DNA of 64,000 nucleotides from positions 1 to 64,000 of the forward strand of contig CAZUHQ010000003.1 of assembly GCA_964620605.1 (NCBI GenBank), given 5' to 3'. Below are positions 9,671-19,017 of this stretch, one piece after another (positions within the stretch are counted from its first letter, which is position 1; each line of letters begins with the position of its first letter). The notes under the pieces were generated by a model. That model worked only from the letters and a program-made list of their open reading frames with translations. It was not told the DNA's origin and searched no databases. A program made the translations under genes and the position numbers. Source of the DNA: Thalassotalea_E sp964620605. GTDB taxonomy: Bacteria > Pseudomonadota > Gammaproteobacteria > Enterobacterales > Alteromonadaceae.

Positions 9671-10737
9671 ATCCTAACTTACAAGAGATAGTGAATTTCG
9701 AAAGAAAGAAACCCGATGTCTACGGCAACGCACACCCAAAAAATTTGTTACGCGCGATTGTCGAAGATGGCGAGTACCTGGAAAAGTTAACGAATCAGCA
9801 TATCTATTCAGCCGATCAACTGGATAATGAAACCTTACTACAGTTATTCCGCTTAGCCGCTAAATATGAAGCAAACCCTGGACGATTTTCTGCATCACTG
9901 CAGGGGCAAATATTAATCTCGGCGTTTTATGAGCCGAGCACCAGAACCCGCTTATCATTTGAGAGTGCCTGGCACCGACTCGGCGGCGATATCATGTCGA
10001 TCACCGATCGTTCCACCACAGGAATTGCCAAGGGTGAAAGCCTCAGCGATGTCGCAGAAATGTTCAATAATTATGGCGACTGCGTAGTATTAAGAGATTC
10101 AAACAAAGAGTCAGTGAAAGAAATGATGGATACCTTGCGTATTCCTATCATTAATGCCGGTAATGGCCTTGATGAACACCCAACTCAAGCATTAGCCGAC
10201 CTCTACACCATTTTTAAATGGCGACCAGACTTAATTGCCAAACAGCCAGAAAACCCTATCGATATTTGCATCATTGGCATGCCTTCAAAAATGCGAACTG
10301 TTAGAAGCCTGCTTAAACTGATCGCAAAATTTTCTCAAGCATTCAAATCCGTCACTATTGTTGCCAATGAGCAGGAAAACACGGTCTTTAGTCCTGAGCA
10401 AAAAGAACAATTAGTTGAACAAGGCATTAAAGTTGATGTTACCTCATCATTTACTGCAAGTGTCAAACTGGCGGATGTCATCTATATCAATGCCATAACC
10501 TGGGAAGGGGATACATTTAAGGAATATGGCAGCAAATATGTATTATCAGAGCACACCAAACTGAAACAAGATGCCATTATTCTCCATCCATTAGCGCGTG
10601 GTGAAGAGCTTTGTACCAGCTTAGATAAAACTCATCATAACTGGTATTTCGCTCAGGCCAGAGGCGCAGTGTTCTTAAGACAAGCACTATTAACCTGTCT
10701 TGTTAGACGAGCCGAACGCGTGCTCGACATCATTTAA
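9664..10737 (+). CDS. Aspartate/ornithine carbamoyltransferase-family enzyme with divergent acceptor site
   Basis: The 357-residue protein keeps the carbamoyl-phosphate site of aspartate carbamoyltransferases: STRTR at 92-96, the lysine-bearing loop KGES at 123-126, R144, HPTQ at 172-175, and the R211 equivalent of the domain-2 arginine. The segment that in PyrB reads TRVQ and holds the arginine and glutamine contacting aspartate is replaced by INAITW (275-280), and the HPLPR motif is HPLAR (308-312). It also has an N-terminal extension of about 40 residues, and no pyrI or pyrC lies nearby. It is therefore probably not the pyrimidine enzyme. I infer transfer of a carbamoyl group to an amine other than aspartate, working with the adjacent amidotransferase. 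Confidence 0.8.
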   Translation: MVDPNLQEIVNFERKKPDVYGNAHPKNLLRAIVEDGEYLEKLTNQHIYSADQLDNETLLQLFRLAAKYEANPGRFSASLQGQILISAFYEPSTRTRLSFESAWHRLGGDIMSITDRSTTGIAKGESLSDVAEMFNNYGDCVVLRDSNKESVKEMMDTLRIPIINAGNGLDEHPTQALADLYTIFKWRPDLIAKQPENPIDICIIGMPSKMRTVRSLLKLIAKFSQAFKSVTIVANEQENTVFSPEQKEQLVEQGIKVDVTSSFTASVKLADVIYINAITWEGDTFKEYGSKYVLSEHTKLKQDAIILHPLARGEELCTSLDKTHHNWYFAQARGAVFLRQALLTCLVRRAERVLDII

Positions 10738-10755
10738 TTTTTCCAGAGGTATATT

Positions 10756-12762
10756 ATGTGTGGCATTGCTGGTGTTTTTGCATCAAGTAAAGATTCCGAT
10801 ATCGATTCACAAATTCTAGTTAATATGGCGGCGATCCAGCATCATCGCGGCCCAGACAATTACGGTTATTGCAATCCAAAGAGTTTAGGGGTTGGCATGA
10901 GTCACTCCCGATTATCTATCATAGATCTTAATGAAGAACGTGGTCGTCAGCCATTTTGGCTAAACGGCACTATCATTTACGCCCATAATGGTGAGTTTTA
11001 TGATTTTCAGCGCATTCGTGCCGATTTAACCGCTCAGGGCTTTAACTTTAAAAGCAAAAGTGATTCAGAAATTGTTCCACAATTATTCAAACACTTAGGC
11101 ATTGATAAAACCTTAGATCAATTACGAGGTGAATTTGCATTTTCCCTCTATGATGAACAGGAAGATGCACTATATTTAGTGCGTGACCGCTTTGGTATCA
11201 AACCCTTATATTGGACCAATACAGGTGAAGAAATCGTCTTCGGTTCGGAAGTCAAAGTCGTACTGGCACACCCTAAGGTCAACGCCGAAATCGACACCCA
11301 CGGTTTGTTTCATCAACTCATTCAGGTAATGGTGCCTGGCACAACCGCATTTAAAAGCATCTCTCAGGTTGAGCCTGGCCATATGCTGAAAATCACCCGT
11401 AAAAATGGCAAGTTCCAAATTGCAACCGATAAATATTGGGATATGGATTTCCCAGAACTGGAAATGCGACCAAAACATTCGGATGAATTTTATATTTCAG
11501 GGGTGAGAAAGCATTTATTAGAAGCGGTACAACTTAGATTAAATGCCGATGTCCCGGTTGGTTGTTATTTATCTGGTGGCATTGATTCCTGCTCTATCCT
11601 AGGCTTGGCTTCGGCTGCCTCACAGGAAAAAATCAAAACCTTTACTATCGCCTTTGATAATGAAGATTACGACGAAACGCCGATCGCTACCGAAATGGCA
11701 CAATCAGTTGATGCCGAGCAGGAAATATTAACCCTCAACGCCGATCTATTATACGACAACTTTGAACGCACTATCTGGCATACCGAACGCACCATTTACA
11801 ACACCTTAGCAGTGGCTAAACTAATGATGTCGCAGCAGGTACGTCATGTAAATTATAAAGTCGTACTGACGGGCGAAGGCTCAGATGAGCTATTTGCCGG
11901 TTATCCAGCGTTTAGAAAAGACATGTTTTTACATGGCATGGATGGATTAGATCAGGAGCAAGCAGCTAGCTGGCAGCAAACACTGGAAGCCAATAATAAA
12001 TTATTTCAAGGCGCTATGCTGCCGAAAGACGAATACAGCTCGGAAGAAATTAACAGCAAGGTTGGCTTTACCCCGAGTTGTTTACAACCCTGGTTAGGCT
12101 GTAGCGGTGTCGCGAAGCAACTGGTTCATCAAACCAGACGAGACGATATTATCCAGTATGAACCTGGCGCGGCGATCGCAGAAAAGCTCGATTTAAACTA
12201 CCTCAAAGATCGGCATCCACTGGATAAAGCTCAGTATGTCTGGATCAAAACCATGCTCGAAGGGCAAATTCTGACCTGGGGTGGTGACCGAGTCGACATG
12301 GCAAATTCGATGGAAGCACGCCCGGCATTTCTCGATCATAAACTGGCAGAATTTGCCTGTTTAATCCCGCCTGAAATGCGCATCAAGGGTAATAGAGAAA
12401 AGCACGTGCTTAGAGAAGCGATGAAAGGCTTATTGCCTGAAACCCTATACAACCGCGAAAAGTTCGCCTTTATGGCACCGCCGGCTCATACCGATCAGGA
12501 TAAATGGCAGAAACTGAGAAAACTTCTTGATAAATTTGCTTCACCGCAAAGGCTTGAACAAGCGAAACTCATAGATCCGGGGTTTTTGGAAATATTAATA
12601 CAACGTCAGGAAAGCCATACCACCAGTGATGCAGAGAAAATCCAAAACGATGCCTTACTCAACCATGTGCTGGGCATCATGATTTTATACCATCATTTTG
12701 TTGCCCAAGATATCAGTGAGAAAGCCTACGAGAAAGCACAAGCGCTCGGCTGGGTAATTTGA
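10756..12762 (+). CDS. Asparagine-synthetase-type glutamine-dependent amidotransferase
   Basis: This 668-residue protein has the AsnB architecture. The N-terminal Ntn glutaminase domain has the nucleophilic Cys2 (MCGIAGVF), RLSIID near 52-57, NGEFYD near 78-83 and SDSE near 102-105. The C-terminal synthetase domain has the ATP-pyrophosphatase P-loop SGGIDS (273-278) and GEGSDELFAGY. All residues needed for glutamine hydrolysis and substrate adenylation appear present. It is longer than E. coli AsnB (554 residues), with an insertion around residues 395-470. It starts 18 bases after the carbamoyltransferase and ends at a strong terminator. It may be a true asparagine synthetase, but the context suggests amidation of a carbamoylated acid. 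Confidence 0.85.
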   Translation: MCGIAGVFASSKDSDIDSQILVNMAAIQHHRGPDNYGYCNPKSLGVGMSHSRLSIIDLNEERGRQPFWLNGTIIYAHNGEFYDFQRIRADLTAQGFNFKSKSDSEIVPQLFKHLGIDKTLDQLRGEFAFSLYDEQEDALYLVRDRFGIKPLYWTNTGEEIVFGSEVKVVLAHPKVNAEIDTHGLFHQLIQVMVPGTTAFKSISQVEPGHMLKITRKNGKFQIATDKYWDMDFPELEMRPKHSDEFYISGVRKHLLEAVQLRLNADVPVGCYLSGGIDSCSILGLASAASQEKIKTFTIAFDNEDYDETPIATEMAQSVDAEQEILTLNADLLYDNFERTIWHTERTIYNTLAVAKLMMSQQVRHVNYKVVLTGEGSDELFAGYPAFRKDMFLHGMDGLDQEQAASWQQTLEANNKLFQGAMLPKDEYSSEEINSKVGFTPSCLQPWLGCSGVAKQLVHQTRRDDIIQYEPGAAIAEKLDLNYLKDRHPLDKAQYVWIKTMLEGQILTWGGDRVDMANSMEARPAFLDHKLAEFACLIPPEMRIKGNREKHVLREAMKGLLPETLYNREKFAFMAPPAHTDQDKWQKLRKLLDKFASPQRLEQAKLIDPGFLEILIQRQESHTTSDAEKIQNDALLNHVLGIMILYHHFVAQDISEKAYEKAQALGWVI

Positions 12763-12780
12763 TAAGTAAGCTTATAGAAA

Positions 12781-12812
12781 ACGCCGAACTTTTTAATAAG
12801 TTCGGCGTTTTT
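12781..12812. terminator. Bidirectional terminator after the asnB-type gene
   Basis: A perfect 11-bp stem, ACGCCGAACTT / AAGTTCGGCGT, closes a 7-base loop. It is followed by TTTT on the plus strand and a shorter T run on the minus strand, between the convergent amidotransferase and HD-GYP genes. Confidence 0.9.
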
Positions 12813-12834
12813 GATAGCAATTTTACGAATATCT

Positions 12835-13827
12835 TTATTCCTCTTGCCACTTTTCTTTCACCATTAACACTTCAGGTAAAACCTCTTTAAACAGCTCAAC
12901 TAATTGGGGATCAAAATGCTGGCCGGCACTCGCTTCTATATGCGCAATAGCATCATCAATCGTCCAGGGATCTTTATATGGCCTTTTCGTAGTTAGCGCA
13001 TCAAAAACATCCGCGATAGCAACAATACGGCCAACTAAAGGAATTTGCTCACCGGCAAGCCCGTTTGGATAACCGGAACCATCCCATTTTTCATGATGGG
13101 TGTCAGCAATCACTCTTGCCATGTCCAGCAAAGGGGAGTCATGCTGACCTAAAATATCACTGCCAATACGCGCATGTCGCTGCATTTCTTGCCATTCTTC
13201 ACTATCGAGTTTGCCCGGCTTGAGCAAGACATTGTCCGGTGTGCCTATTTTGCCGATATCGTGCATGGGAGCAGCATGAAATATTAAATCCTGCTGATAT
13301 TCCGTTAAACCATAGGCCTTTGCTAACAACCTGGAATAATGGCTCATACGGATAACATGAAGGCCGGTTTCATTATCTTTATATTCTGCCGCCCGCCCCA
13401 AACATTGAATGATCTGTAGCTGAGTATTCCTTAATTCATTAACATTAACCAAAGATAAATGGGTTTTCACTCGGGCGCGTACTATCGCCGGGCTAATGGG
13501 CTTAGTGATATAATCGACAGCACCAGCTTCAAAGCCCTGATATTCATCTTCTATATCTGACATCGCTGTAACAAAGATCACCGGGATTTTTTGTGTCTGA
13601 GGGTATTGCTTTAATAAACGGCAGGTTTCAAAACCATCCATTTCCGGCATCATAATATCAAGCAGAATAAGATGAGGTCGCTGTTGTTGAGCTATTTCAA
13701 TCGCTCTTGCGCCACTTTTGGCAAATAATAACTGATATTGTTTCGACAACACCTGGTTCAATATTTGCAAATTATTAGGCTCATCATCAACGATAAGTAA
13801 TTTGGGGGTGGTATTATCTTTAACCAT
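12835..13827 (-). CDS. Response regulator with HD-GYP c-di-GMP phosphodiesterase domain
   Basis: This 330-residue protein has a receiver domain (about 8-125) with acidic pocket DD at 14-15, the phosphoacceptor D57 and the conserved K109. An HD-GYP domain follows (about 135-325) with the metal-binding HD at 189-190 (HDIGKIG) and an intact HHEKWDGSGYP signature at 244-254. All catalytic signatures are present, so it should hydrolyse c-di-GMP when phosphorylated. Its start overlaps the end of the hybrid kinase gene by 8 bases, marking the kinase as its likely partner. It is the last gene of the TonB-receptor/YfiR/kinase operon. Confidence 0.9.
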   Translation of the reverse strand: MVKDNTTPKLLIVDDEPNNLQILNQVLSKQYQLLFAKSGARAIEIAQQQRPHLILLDIMMPEMDGFETCRLLKQYPQTQKIPVIFVTAMSDIEDEYQGFEAGAVDYITKPISPAIVRARVKTHLSLVNVNELRNTQLQIIQCLGRAAEYKDNETGLHVIRMSHYSRLLAKAYGLTEYQQDLIFHAAPMHDIGKIGTPDNVLLKPGKLDSEEWQEMQRHARIGSDILGQHDSPLLDMARVIADTHHEKWDGSGYPNGLAGEQIPLVGRIVAIADVFDALTTKRPYKDPWTIDDAIAHIEASAGQHFDPQLVELFKEVLPEVLMVKEKWQEE

Positions 13828-16399
13828 GGCGTTTCTCCATGGACTTTAACCCACTCAGCAGCTCACTTAGAGTATCTGCTGCAAGCGCCAGTTCAAAACT
13901 GTCTACCGCATTAATAAGCTGTTCAATCTGCTCTTTAGGAAAATCCAGGCATTGAATTTTATTAATAACAATTTGCAGCGAATCATCTTCAAGCCTACCA
14001 TCTGCTAAGCAGATAACTTGGTGTTCAATCAACACTTTTAATTCATCAAAATCTATCGCACGAGTACAAAGGGGTTCACTCTTACCATCTTCGAGTCGAG
14101 CGATGGCAGCCATACTGGCATTAAAGGTATTGGTTAAAATTTTAATATGCTCGTGCGCTGCACTTTGATCATTACGCTTTAAATAACCATTCATGATCAA
14201 TAACTCATCATATAAATCAATTAAGGCTAAATTACCTGCTGTGCCTTTAAGGGCATGCACTAAGTGCTCCGCAGCTTCCAGATCTGCTTGCGCAATATTG
14301 TGCTTTAATGTGTTCATATCAAGCTGATGGATGCGAGCGAATTGCTTTAAGTTTTTGGTATAAACTTCGGCACTCGCCCAGGTGCTGACTCCTTGTTCAA
14401 AATTGATATAAGTCACTTCAGAGGACGTCTGCTGTTTATTAACCACTAAGCGTTCAGCCGACGAGTTAAACTTATGATGCAACAGCTTAGACATTTCAGT
14501 AAACAGCTCGTTGAACACTACAGGTTTTTTAACAAAACCATCCATACCAACAGCAAAACAGGCTTTCCTGTCTTCATGCATCACGCTGGCGGTTAACGCA
14601 ATAATCGGCACATACTGTTGCTCCGGCAGTGATCGTATTTGTTCAGCTGCCTGCAAACCGTCCATCACCGGCATCTGAATATCCATAAGCACAATATCAA
14701 ATACTTGCTCTGAGAATAATTTAACCGCTTCTTCACCATTGATTGCCCGAACAACATTATGCCCTAAGCCCTCCAGCCTTATCCTTAACAATTCAGCGTT
14801 TTGCTCGCCGTCTTCAGCCACCAAAATATCAAGCGACTTATCAGATCTCAGTAACTGAGAATCAATATTGAATTCTTTGGTTTCTGCTTGTTGCTCTGTG
14901 CGTTCTAAATGCACGGTAAAATAGAAAGTACTACCGACTCCTTCGTTACTTTCTACCCAAATTTTACCATTCATCAATTCAATCAAGCGTTTAGAAATTG
15001 TGGTGCCTAAGCCTGTACCACCGAACCTTCTGCTGGTAGAAGTGTCAGCCTGACTAAAACTTTCAAAAATCTTATCCAGTTTATCTTTGGCAATACCTAT
15101 CCCGGTATCTCGAATAATAAATTGTAACTGATGCTCATCCAACTGCTCTACCGCCACCATAATAGAGCCACTAGCGGTAAACTTAATGCTGTTGCCAATT
15201 AAGTTGATCAAAACTTGCTTTAAACGCAAGGCATCACCTAAATAATGTTCCGCCAGGTTATCGGAAACGCGCTGTATCATCTGTAAGTCTTTCTCCTGCG
15301 CCTTAAGCTCAAAGGTTTTCATTACCTGAACAACCAATTCTTTAACAGAAAATGCTACACTTTCTAGTTGCAGTTTGCCCTCCTCAAGCTTGGCAACGTC
15401 TAAAATATCATTTAATAAGGAATGAAGATCTTGTGCTGAGCTACGCACTGTCATCAGGTGTTTACGTTGCAATTCGCTTAAAGATTCTTCCAATAGTAAA
15501 TCAGCAAAACCGATGATAGAGTTCATTGGGGTGCGAATTTCATGACTCATATTGGCGAGAAAATCACTTTTCGAACGGTTAGCATTTTCTGCCTGATCTC
15601 GCATGCTAATAAGCTGCAATTCAGTTTCTTTACGCACCTTAATTTCATCTTCCAATTCACTATTTAACGAAATGATAGATTCCTGTTTTGAGAGTTCCGC
15701 CAGCATGGCATTTAAGCTATCTGCCAATTGACCTATTTCATCATCACCATGTTTAGTTGCCCGCGCGGAAAAGTTCTTATTCTTATAAACACTGGTTGCC
15801 CACACTGACAATGCCTTTAACGGGACGATTACGTGCTTTTTAAGCCAATAAGAGGTGAAATAAGTTAGCAGGGCGATCGACGCCAACACGCCAATCATAG
15901 CACCCAGTAAATTTTTCCAAAATAACTGCCAGCTATTGAAATTCGCATTAAGTGCTAACCAGCCGATGTCCTTGTTATTAACCTTAATCGGCGAACTGGC
16001 AAAATACTCCTGATCATTACGCCAGGTTCCTTGTCGCAATTTATTCAAATCAAATGACTCAACTTCAACATTGTCAGGGTAAACAGCAAACAGCATTCCA
16101 CTTTTATAAATGGCTGCTGTTGCAATATCTGGGTTTTTCTCGATTGCAGATAAAATATTGGTTGCAGATTCCTTATCACCAAAAGCTAACGTTGCTTTAC
16201 TGTTTTCCGCCAATACCTGAGCCAATAAAGAAAGTTCTCGATAATTACTGCGCTGAAAATAACCATTGGCGGTTATCGTCAGCGAAATAGTGGTCACTAG
16301 CAAAACAACCAGAGCAAATGCCGACAAGCTATATTGGATTTTGCTTCTAATGGTAGTATTTTTCCACCATCTACTTAGTACAGTTTGGTCGTTATCCAT
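13820..16399 (-). CDS. Membrane hybrid sensor histidine kinase with REC and Hpt domains
   Basis: The 859-residue protein has in order: a membrane helix (about 25-45), a periplasmic sensor of about 115 residues, a second helix (about 163-185), a HAMP linker (190-240), and HisKA with phospho-His H286 in MSHEIRTPMN. These are followed by HATPase_c with GGTGLG near 460-465, a receiver domain with D573 (MDIQMPVMDG), and a C-terminal Hpt domain with H715 (HALKGTAGN). It can therefore run a full His-Asp-His phosphorelay and pass phosphate to the HD-GYP regulator that overlaps its 3' end. The upstream YfiR-like gene overlaps its start by 8 bases, suggesting that YfiR acts on its periplasmic domain. 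Confidence 0.92.
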   Translation of the reverse strand: MDNDQTVLSRWWKNTTIRSKIQYSLSAFALVVLLVTTISLTITANGYFQRSNYRELSLLAQVLAENSKATLAFGDKESATNILSAIEKNPDIATAAIYKSGMLFAVYPDNVEVESFDLNKLRQGTWRNDQEYFASSPIKVNNKDIGWLALNANFNSWQLFWKNLLGAMIGVLASIALLTYFTSYWLKKHVIVPLKALSVWATSVYKNKNFSARATKHGDDEIGQLADSLNAMLAELSKQESIISLNSELEDEIKVRKETELQLISMRDQAENANRSKSDFLANMSHEIRTPMNSIIGFADLLLEESLSELQRKHLMTVRSSAQDLHSLLNDILDVAKLEEGKLQLESVAFSVKELVVQVMKTFELKAQEKDLQMIQRVSDNLAEHYLGDALRLKQVLINLIGNSIKFTASGSIMVAVEQLDEHQLQFIIRDTGIGIAKDKLDKIFESFSQADTSTSRRFGGTGLGTTISKRLIELMNGKIWVESNEGVGSTFYFTVHLERTEQQAETKEFNIDSQLLRSDKSLDILVAEDGEQNAELLRIRLEGLGHNVVRAINGEEAVKLFSEQVFDIVLMDIQMPVMDGLQAAEQIRSLPEQQYVPIIALTASVMHEDRKACFAVGMDGFVKKPVVFNELFTEMSKLLHHKFNSSAERLVVNKQQTSSEVTYINFEQGVSTWASAEVYTKNLKQFARIHQLDMNTLKHNIAQADLEAAEHLVHALKGTAGNLALIDLYDELLIMNGYLKRNDQSAAHEHIKILTNTFNASMAAIARLEDGKSEPLCTRAIDFDELKVLIEHQVICLADGRLEDDSLQIVINKIQCLDFPKEQIEQLINAVDSFELALAADTLSELLSGLKSMEKRHG

Positions 16400-16925
16400 T
16401 ACTTGGTACTCCCAATGATAATAACTGTGCGGCTACTTTAAAGCTGGTGTTACCGATAAGCTTTTGATTGATACGAAAGCGTACCGAATCTTTATCAATA
16501 AATAACTCAATGAAGCCGCCAAGTTGAGGAAATTCAGAAAATTCGCCAATAGTAAGCACATTGCTGGTACTTACCGCTGCTAATGCATGTTGTGATAAAG
16601 CTCTGTCATCACCAACCACATAGAGCACCTGACAAGGTGAGAATTCAGTATTAGAAGCCGTGTGATTGATTAATTTGATTTTGATTTTACCTTGTGGCGT
16701 TGAGGCATTATCTAACTCTTTAAGTGCTCTACCAAAACGGTTCTCACCAACCACGCAAACATTAATGGTATTTGCCGGTAATAAGGTATTTTCCGGGAAT
16801 TGGACAAATTGCAAAAAATTATAAACATAAGATGCTTTTATTTGATAAACCACTGCATTTGCAGAGGCCACAGGCGATAAGAACAACAAAATAAACGCAA
16901 TATTACGAAATATCACAATTGCCAC
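16392..16925 (-). CDS. YfiR-family (DUF4154) periplasmic protein
   Basis: This 177-residue protein has a signal peptide (cleavage near VASANA) and the YfiR-like pattern: YQIKASYVYNFLQFVQFP after the signal, INVCVVGENRFG, then CQVLYVVG, a SNVLTIGE segment, and FIELFIDKDSVRFRIN. In Pseudomonas, YfiR represses a diguanylate cyclase from the periplasm. Here the downstream partner is instead a hybrid kinase feeding an HD-GYP phosphodiesterase. It overlaps both neighbours (13 bases with the receptor gene, 8 with the kinase), so translation is probably coupled. Confidence 0.85.
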   Translation of the reverse strand: MAIVIFRNIAFILLFLSPVASANAVVYQIKASYVYNFLQFVQFPENTLLPANTINVCVVGENRFGRALKELDNASTPQGKIKIKLINHTASNTEFSPCQVLYVVGDDRALSQHALAAVSTSNVLTIGEFSEFPQLGGFIELFIDKDSVRFRINQKLIGNTSFKVAAQLLSLGVPSNG

Positions 16926-18748
16926 CTCAAGGTTAATAGCAGGTCATTTTTAACATTAACGTCACTCTGCCACTCCTGATGTTTTTTCAGGTTGCGCATT
17001 ACCAATGCTAAAGAAAATTTGCTTGATGCCTGCCAGTTAATCGTTGCATCATAAGTCCAGTAACTATCGATGCTTCTTTCTTTCATTTCATCGACATACC
17101 TCAGATAAACATTGAACTGCCAATCTTCATTAACATCCCACAAGGAACCAAGCTGTGCCATGTTCTTTGGCATTCGCCCTTCTCTAAGTGAAGATGAGCC
17201 GATAGCTAAGCTTGATTCCCTCTGGTCAATTGACATCGTTGCGTGTGACATATTTGCCCTAACCAACCAGTTTTTCGCCAGCTGGACACTGGAACTCAAC
17301 TCTATGCCTTTAACATCACCAAATGTACCATTGCCATAGCCATAGCTTTCAACAGAAACTAACTGATCATATTTCGCCTGATAAGCGGTAATATCCAGCC
17401 ACCAATACTCAGACGAAATACGCCAGCCAAGCTCAGCAACCTTTGCAGTTTCTGAATCTAATAATTCCCCAGTAAAGCCAGGAAAATAAAGGTCTTTTTC
17501 TAGTCGTGTTGGCACCCTTACCGATTTTGACCAAGCAGCCCAAACAAAACTATCGACAAATTTATAAGACATGCGCAAGCTAGGTTGCCACTCGTTGCCT
17601 GTGAAATCATTGTGCTCAAACTTAGTGCCTAAAATAAAATGCAGCTTATCGCTTAGGTGAATATCATCCTGAATAAATGTCTGGTAGATACCTTGGCTTT
17701 GTTTTTGTGGTTGAATATAGTTAATCGGAAGAAACTGCACATTATCATTAATTGCTCGATAGCCGACACCGGCCACCACTTCATGCCTTTGCCATTGATT
17801 TTGATATTGATAATTAACATTCCAGATTTTTCTACTGTCGGTTAATGTCGGCAGCTCCAATAAGGTTCTGTCATAATACCCTTTGACTTTATGTTGCGCC
17901 CCTTTGCTACCTGTAATTTGCCAGATCAACATGAGATTACCGCCTGACCAGCGTTGTCCATCGGGTAAATCTTGCGGATCAAATTTACCGATTTTTCCTT
18001 CATAGGCGTCGCCACGAGCGATCAGTTGATTATCTTTACCTAAGGAATAGTCAACTCGAAAGCCAAGTTGGCTATGCTGATTAGTATCATTAAGTGAGCT
18101 GGCAAAGGCATCATGCTCACGATGTTTTACATAGACTCTCATCGCACTATCACTGCCTAGCTGCCAGCCAGCTCTCGCTTGAACAAGCTGCTTTTGCCCA
18201 TTTCCTGAACCATACTCAAAGTAAGTTCCCTGAGTGTCATTAGCGTTTTTGGTAATGATATTAATAATGCCATTAACCGCGTTGGCTCCCCATATCGCTC
18301 CACCCGGGCCACGGATCACCTCAATTCGATCAACATTACTAAGCAGTACATCTTTCTCTTCCCATAACACACCGGAAAACAACGGGCTATAAATACTGCG
18401 ACCATCGATCATCACCAGCAGTTTATTCGCCGCTCTGTCATTAAACCCACGAATACTGACCGCCCAGCGACCAGCATCTTGCTGGGCAACTTCAACGCCA
18501 GGCACATAACGCAAGGCATCTGCGATGCGAGTTACCCCTAAACGTTGAATTTCATCATGAGTCAACACATAAACAGCAGCAGCAGCTTCATTTAAATCTT
18601 GCTTTTTTTTCGCCAAGGAAGTGATTTTCAAATTCATCAATTCAGCCAGGTTAGTGCCTGTGATATTGATGGAAAGTTCAGAGGAATTAGCAAAAACAGA
18701 TGTAGAGAAAACAATGCCAGACACTAAAAGTAGCCTATCAATTTTCAT
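16913..18748 (-). CDS. TonB-dependent outer-membrane receptor
   Basis: The 611-residue protein has a signal peptide (about 20 residues), a plug domain at about 35-150 with the typical IADALRYVPGVEV, SIRGFNDRAANKLLVMIDGR and VIRGPGGAIWGANAVNGIINI segments, and a 22-strand-type barrel ending in a C-terminal aromatic-rich strand (LLLTLRWQL). It is short for the class, resembling small receptors in the colicin I/catecholate branch. The ligand is unknown. As first gene of an overlapping operon with YfiR, a hybrid kinase and an HD-GYP regulator, it may serve in signal sensing as much as uptake. No separate signalling domain is present at the N-terminus. Confidence 0.88.
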   Translation of the reverse strand: MKIDRLLLVSGIVFSTSVFANSSELSINITGTNLAELMNLKITSLAKKKQDLNEAAAAVYVLTHDEIQRLGVTRIADALRYVPGVEVAQQDAGRWAVSIRGFNDRAANKLLVMIDGRSIYSPLFSGVLWEEKDVLLSNVDRIEVIRGPGGAIWGANAVNGIINIITKNANDTQGTYFEYGSGNGQKQLVQARAGWQLGSDSAMRVYVKHREHDAFASSLNDTNQHSQLGFRVDYSLGKDNQLIARGDAYEGKIGKFDPQDLPDGQRWSGGNLMLIWQITGSKGAQHKVKGYYDRTLLELPTLTDSRKIWNVNYQYQNQWQRHEVVAGVGYRAINDNVQFLPINYIQPQKQSQGIYQTFIQDDIHLSDKLHFILGTKFEHNDFTGNEWQPSLRMSYKFVDSFVWAAWSKSVRVPTRLEKDLYFPGFTGELLDSETAKVAELGWRISSEYWWLDITAYQAKYDQLVSVESYGYGNGTFGDVKGIELSSSVQLAKNWLVRANMSHATMSIDQRESSLAIGSSSLREGRMPKNMAQLGSLWDVNEDWQFNVYLRYVDEMKERSIDSYWTYDATINWQASSKFSLALVMRNLKKHQEWQSDVNVKNDLLLTLRWQL

Positions 18749-19017
18749 TCCGTACCCCTGATGTCAGACTTCATCCATAACCCTTATCATTGAGTATAGG
18801 TGACGGCTTAGGGTTTACAAGTTGGTGGAAACTAACCAATAATTGTTGATGGCTAACGGCTAGGTAATGCTGCTTTCTAACTTATTAAAGTTGTATTAAA
18901 GACTGCTACTAGGTAAACAAGACGCGCAAGTCCATCCATGGAAGTTCATCACCATAGCAACATCCTTATTTACCAATGAATTAGCTTAAAAACCACAATA
19001 AAAAGGAACATCGCCCA

